DNA of 15,890 nucleotides from an uncultured Burkholderiales bacterium (GTDB lineage: Bacteria > Pseudomonadota > Gammaproteobacteria > Burkholderiales > Burkholderiaceae_E). The DNA lies in the NCBI GenBank assembly GCA_903923345.1, contig CAIXXI010000497.1, forward strand, positions 1 to 15,890, given 5' to 3'. The stretch's first letter is position 1. Every line of letters starts with the position of its first letter. The notes beneath the pieces were generated by a model, which saw only the letters and a program-made list of their open reading frames with translations, did no database searches and had not been told where the DNA came from. Positions 14,298 to 15,890 of this stretch are shown here, in pieces. The position numbers and the translations under genes are program-made.

Positions 14298-14306
14298 ACT
14301 GTAGCA
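14298..14306 (-). promoter_or_regulatory. Candidate extended -10 promoter for rhlE
   Basis: On the minus strand the sequence reads TGCTACAGT, an extended -10 (TGn plus a 4/6 match to TATAAT). No recognisable -35 lies 17 bases upstream. Use of this promoter would give rhlE a leader of roughly 145 bases, containing a CTCGA-5-TCGAG hairpin (14183-14197) and a GGGCGCGCGCCC palindrome (14215-14226). The call rests on the -10 alone. Confidence 0.33.
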
Positions 14307-14358
14307 CGCGAAGACCCGATGCGCCCACCTCGAAGACCTTGCCGCTGCCTTCGCAGGA

Positions 14359-14369
14359 CAGACGGTCTG
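14359..14369. repeat. Inverted repeat CAGAC-G-GTCTG upstream of pdxH
   Basis: A perfect five-base-arm inverted repeat with a one-base centre, ending seven bases before the pdxH -10 hexamer, so it occupies the spacer and -35 region of that promoter. A repressor or activator bound here would act directly on pdxH. It is short and could be chance. Confidence 0.28.
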
Positions 14370-14375
14370 CCTGCC

Positions 14376-14381
14376 TATAAT
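14376..14381 (+). promoter_or_regulatory. -10 element (TATAAT) of pdxH, probable leaderless transcript
   Basis: A perfect TATAAT hexamer ends six bases before the pdxH ATG. With standard sigma-70 spacing the transcript would begin at 14388, the A of the start codon itself, giving a leaderless mRNA. No good -35 is visible at 16-18 bases; TTCGCA lies 20 bases upstream. The GAGG at 14383-14386 is only one base from the ATG and cannot act as a normal Shine-Dalgarno, which agrees with leaderless initiation. Confidence 0.5.
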
Positions 14382-14387
14382 CGAGGC

Positions 14388-15026
14388 ATGAACCCGATCG
14401 CCGATCTGCGCAAGAGCTACGAAAAGGATGAACTCGTCGAGGAACAGGCGCGTGATGCGCCGCTCGATCAGTTCGCACACTGGCTGCAACAGGCCATCGA
14501 CGCAAAAATCGAAGAGCCCAACGCGATGACGCTGGCGACCGTGGGATCGAACGGCCGCCCGTCCTCGCGCGTCGTGCTGATCAAGGGCTTTGATTCGCGC
14601 GGCATCGTCTGGTTCACCAACTACGACAGCCGAAAGGGGCAGGAGATCGAAGCCCACCCCTACGCGGCCCTGCAGTTTCACTGGGTTGCGCTGGAGCGCG
14701 TCGTGCGAATCGAGGGACGGGTCGAGCGGGTCGAGGCAGCTGAATCCGATGCCTATTTCGCCTCCCGACCGCTGTCCTCCCGGATCGGCGCCTGGGCCTC
14801 CGACCAGAGCACGGTGGTGGCGTCGCGGGCGACACTGGTGGCGCGGGCTGCCGAATACGGCCTGAAGTACGGGCTGAATCCACCGCGACCGCCACACTGG
14901 GGCGGCTATCGGCTGGTGCCTGATTACTGGGAGTTCTGGCAGGGGCGTGCATCGCGGCTGCATGATCGCCTGTGCTACCGCGCCAACGACACCAGCGGCT
15001 GGACGAGGCAACGGCTCGCGCCCTGA
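14388..15026 (+). CDS. pdxH: Pyridoxamine/pyridoxine 5'-phosphate oxidase
   Basis: A 212-residue FMN enzyme that oxidises pyridoxamine- or pyridoxine-phosphate to pyridoxal 5'-phosphate, the last step of vitamin B6 synthesis and salvage. It is full length compared with the E. coli protein (218). Family signatures include IADLRKSY near the N-terminus, RVVLIKG (61-67), NYDSRKGQEIE (78-88), the FMN-binding RPLSSRIGAWASDQS (127-141), WGGYRLVP (171-178), EFWQGRASRLHDR (182-194) and the exact RLAP C-terminus. The ATG at 14388 is fixed by the homologous N-terminus, although the frame is open for 81 codons upstream. No Shine-Dalgarno at a usable distance is present, and a TATAAT sits just ahead. It is divergent from rhlE and followed by the sulfide dehydrogenase genes on the same strand. 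Confidence 0.96.
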   Translation: MNPIADLRKSYEKDELVEEQARDAPLDQFAHWLQQAIDAKIEEPNAMTLATVGSNGRPSSRVVLIKGFDSRGIVWFTNYDSRKGQEIEAHPYAALQFHWVALERVVRIEGRVERVEAAESDAYFASRPLSSRIGAWASDQSTVVASRATLVARAAEYGLKYGLNPPRPPHWGGYRLVPDYWEFWQGRASRLHDRLCYRANDTSGWTRQRLAP

Positions 15027-15029
15027 TCA

Positions 15030-15043
15030 GCCCGCTGGCGGGC
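15030..15043 (+). other. GC-rich hairpin after pdxH, weak or no terminator
   Basis: GCCCG-CTGG-CGGGC forms a five-base stem (six if the loop shrinks to two) four bases after the pdxH stop. No run of T follows, so it is not a classical intrinsic terminator; it may stabilise the 3' end or be neutral. The rest of the 135-base gap up to the cytochrome gene shows no clear promoter. Confidence 0.3.
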
Positions 15044-15161
15044 CGTCTGACAACCTCAGGTCATTTGCTCATGCCGCAGCGCTCTTTGGACAGTGCGCTA
15101 CCGGCCCGCTGGCTGTGGTCAACTTGCCGGCTATCGATTCAGAACACTGCGGAGACGCTTG

Positions 15162-15482
15162 ATGAACTTTCACCCCAACCTGAGGTCGGCCCTGATTGCG
15201 CTGACATTGGCCTGCGCACCCCACCTGGCTGCAGCGCAGGACGCGAACATTGCGCGCAGCCTGGCCGCGACCTGTGCCAACTGTCATGGCACCGATGGCC
15301 GGGCGCAAGGCGACATGCGTCCTCTGGCCGGCATGCCGGCCCAGACACACCTCGCCATGCTGGCCGGGTTCAGAGACGGGACGCTGCCAGCCACGGTGAA
15401 GCACCAGCTCGTCAAGGGCTACAGCGATGAGCAACTCGCCCTGATCGCCGGCTATTACGCTGCCCAATCGCCGCGTCGCTGA
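15162..15482 (+). CDS. Monoheme cytochrome c subunit of flavocytochrome c sulfide dehydrogenase (FccA/SoxE-like)
   Basis: A 106-residue periplasmic class I cytochrome c. The Sec signal (1-25) ends AAA before Gln26. The single heme site is CANCH (38-42) in ATCANCHGTDGRAQG. LAGMPAQTHLAM, FRDGTLPATV and KGYSDEQLALIAGYYAAQ align with the first heme domain of FccA from purple sulfur bacteria, where the segment corresponding to ATVKHQ reads STIMGR and its Met is the expected axial ligand; here it is Lys80. The protein is half the length of the diheme Allochromatium FccA and resembles monoheme forms. GGAG is seven bases before the ATG, and the longer frame from 15093 lacks a signal peptide at its start. 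It would take electrons from the flavoprotein encoded 17 bases downstream and pass them to the respiratory chain. Confidence 0.88.
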   Translation: MNFHPNLRSALIALTLACAPHLAAAQDANIARSLAATCANCHGTDGRAQGDMRPLAGMPAQTHLAMLAGFRDGTLPATVKHQLVKGYSDEQLALIAGYYAAQSPRR

Positions 15483-15499
15483 TTTCGAAAGGACACCTG

Positions 15500-15890
15500 A
15501 TGAACGCAGACCGTAACGCAGCAACCCGCCGCCGACTGCTCGGCGCCGGCCTGACGCTGGGCGCGAGCACCCTGGCAGGCTGTGCCACGCCCATGACCGG
15601 CACGCCGTCGATCGGCCGGGTGGTGATCATTGGCGGCGGATTCGCTGGCGCGACCGCGGCACACTACCTTCGCAAGTGGGGCGGCAACATCGAGGTCACC
15701 CTGATCGAGCGCAATGCGCAGTTCGTGTCCTGCCCGATCTCCAACCTGGTGGTCGCAGGCTACAAGCCGATTGACGACATCACCCTGAGCTACGACGGCC
15801 TGCGCCGGATGGGCGTTCGTCTGGTCCGAGACGAGGTGGTGGCCATCGATGCGGCCAAGCGAACCGTGCGCCTTGCCAGCGGCGACTCCC
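15500..15890 (+). CDS. fccB: Flavocytochrome c sulfide dehydrogenase flavoprotein subunit (FccB/SoxF-like), 3' end outside window
   Basis: The first 130 residues of an FAD-dependent sulfide dehydrogenase, cut by the right edge. The N-terminus has a Tat motif (TRRRLLGAG, 9-17) and a short hydrophobic region ending in a perfect lipobox LAGC (Cys28), so the protein may be exported folded and then lipidated. The FAD-binding strand is VVIIGGGFAGATAAHYL (41-57), with Glu70 at the end of the second strand. FVSCPISNLVVAGY (75-88) contains the Cys (78) corresponding to the one covalently bound to FAD in Allochromatium FccB (YTCYLSN). YDGLRRMGV also matches. AAAGGA lies six bases before the ATG. The enzyme oxidises sulfide to sulfur in the periplasm and transfers electrons to the cytochrome encoded just upstream. 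Confidence 0.9.
   Translation, partial: MNADRNAATRRRLLGAGLTLGASTLAGCATPMTGTPSIGRVVIIGGGFAGATAAHYLRKWGGNIEVTLIERNAQFVSCPISNLVVAGYKPIDDITLSYDGLRRMGVRLVRDEVVAIDAAKRTVRLASGDS

Noticed and set aside
14145..14387. 81-codon open frame in phase with and upstream of pdxH
   Set aside because: PdxH homology begins at the ATG at 14388, and the upstream part is Arg-rich with no similarity. It covers the intergenic control region.

Overview
The window is a GC-rich, densely packed bacterial chromosome segment. The gene set (a yqjD-yqjE-yqjK-like trio, RhlE, proteobacterial-type PdxH, an RND adaptor, and a flavocytochrome c sulfide dehydrogenase pair) points to a beta- or gammaproteobacterium able to oxidise sulfide. 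I lean towards Betaproteobacteria, but this is an inference from gene content, not a placement. I see no rRNA, tRNA, CRISPR array, insertion sequence or prophage. No stretch over 300 bases lacks a gene.

Left part, minus strand (1-8557): the left edge cuts an RND efflux periplasmic adaptor lipoprotein. Upstream of it lies a tight six-gene operon read from 8557 down to 1173: a TPR plus O-GlcNAc-transferase-like (GT41/SPINDLY) protein, a glycosyltransferase-like/methyltransferase fusion, a CgeB-like glycosyltransferase, an FAD-dependent DAO-type oxidoreductase, a short SDR (NAD-epimerase-like) protein and a metal-dependent TIM-barrel isomerase-like protein. Three of the five junctions are 4-base ATGA overlaps, one is a 7-base gap, and at the last the stop codon sits inside the next ribosome-binding site. 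Together they look like a cassette that modifies a sugar and attaches a glycan to protein. Product and target are unknown.

Middle, plus strand (8773-12027): a divergent run of DUF883 (ElaB/YqjD), YqjE-like and YqjK-like small membrane or membrane-associated proteins, followed with almost no gap by a class III CoA-transferase and an SMP-30/gluconolactonase-family enzyme.

Right part (12045-15890): rhlE (DEAD-box RNA helicase) and, overlapping its stop codon, a DUF4377/META lipoprotein run on the minus strand and converge on the SMP-30 gene. Divergent from rhlE is pdxH, whose start codon coincides with the start site predicted from a perfect TATAAT, suggesting a leaderless mRNA. Next come a monoheme cytochrome c and a flavoprotein (cut by the right edge) that form a flavocytochrome c sulfide dehydrogenase. 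The cytochrome has Lys where the family's axial Met is expected, and the flavoprotein has a Tat signal that ends in a lipobox.
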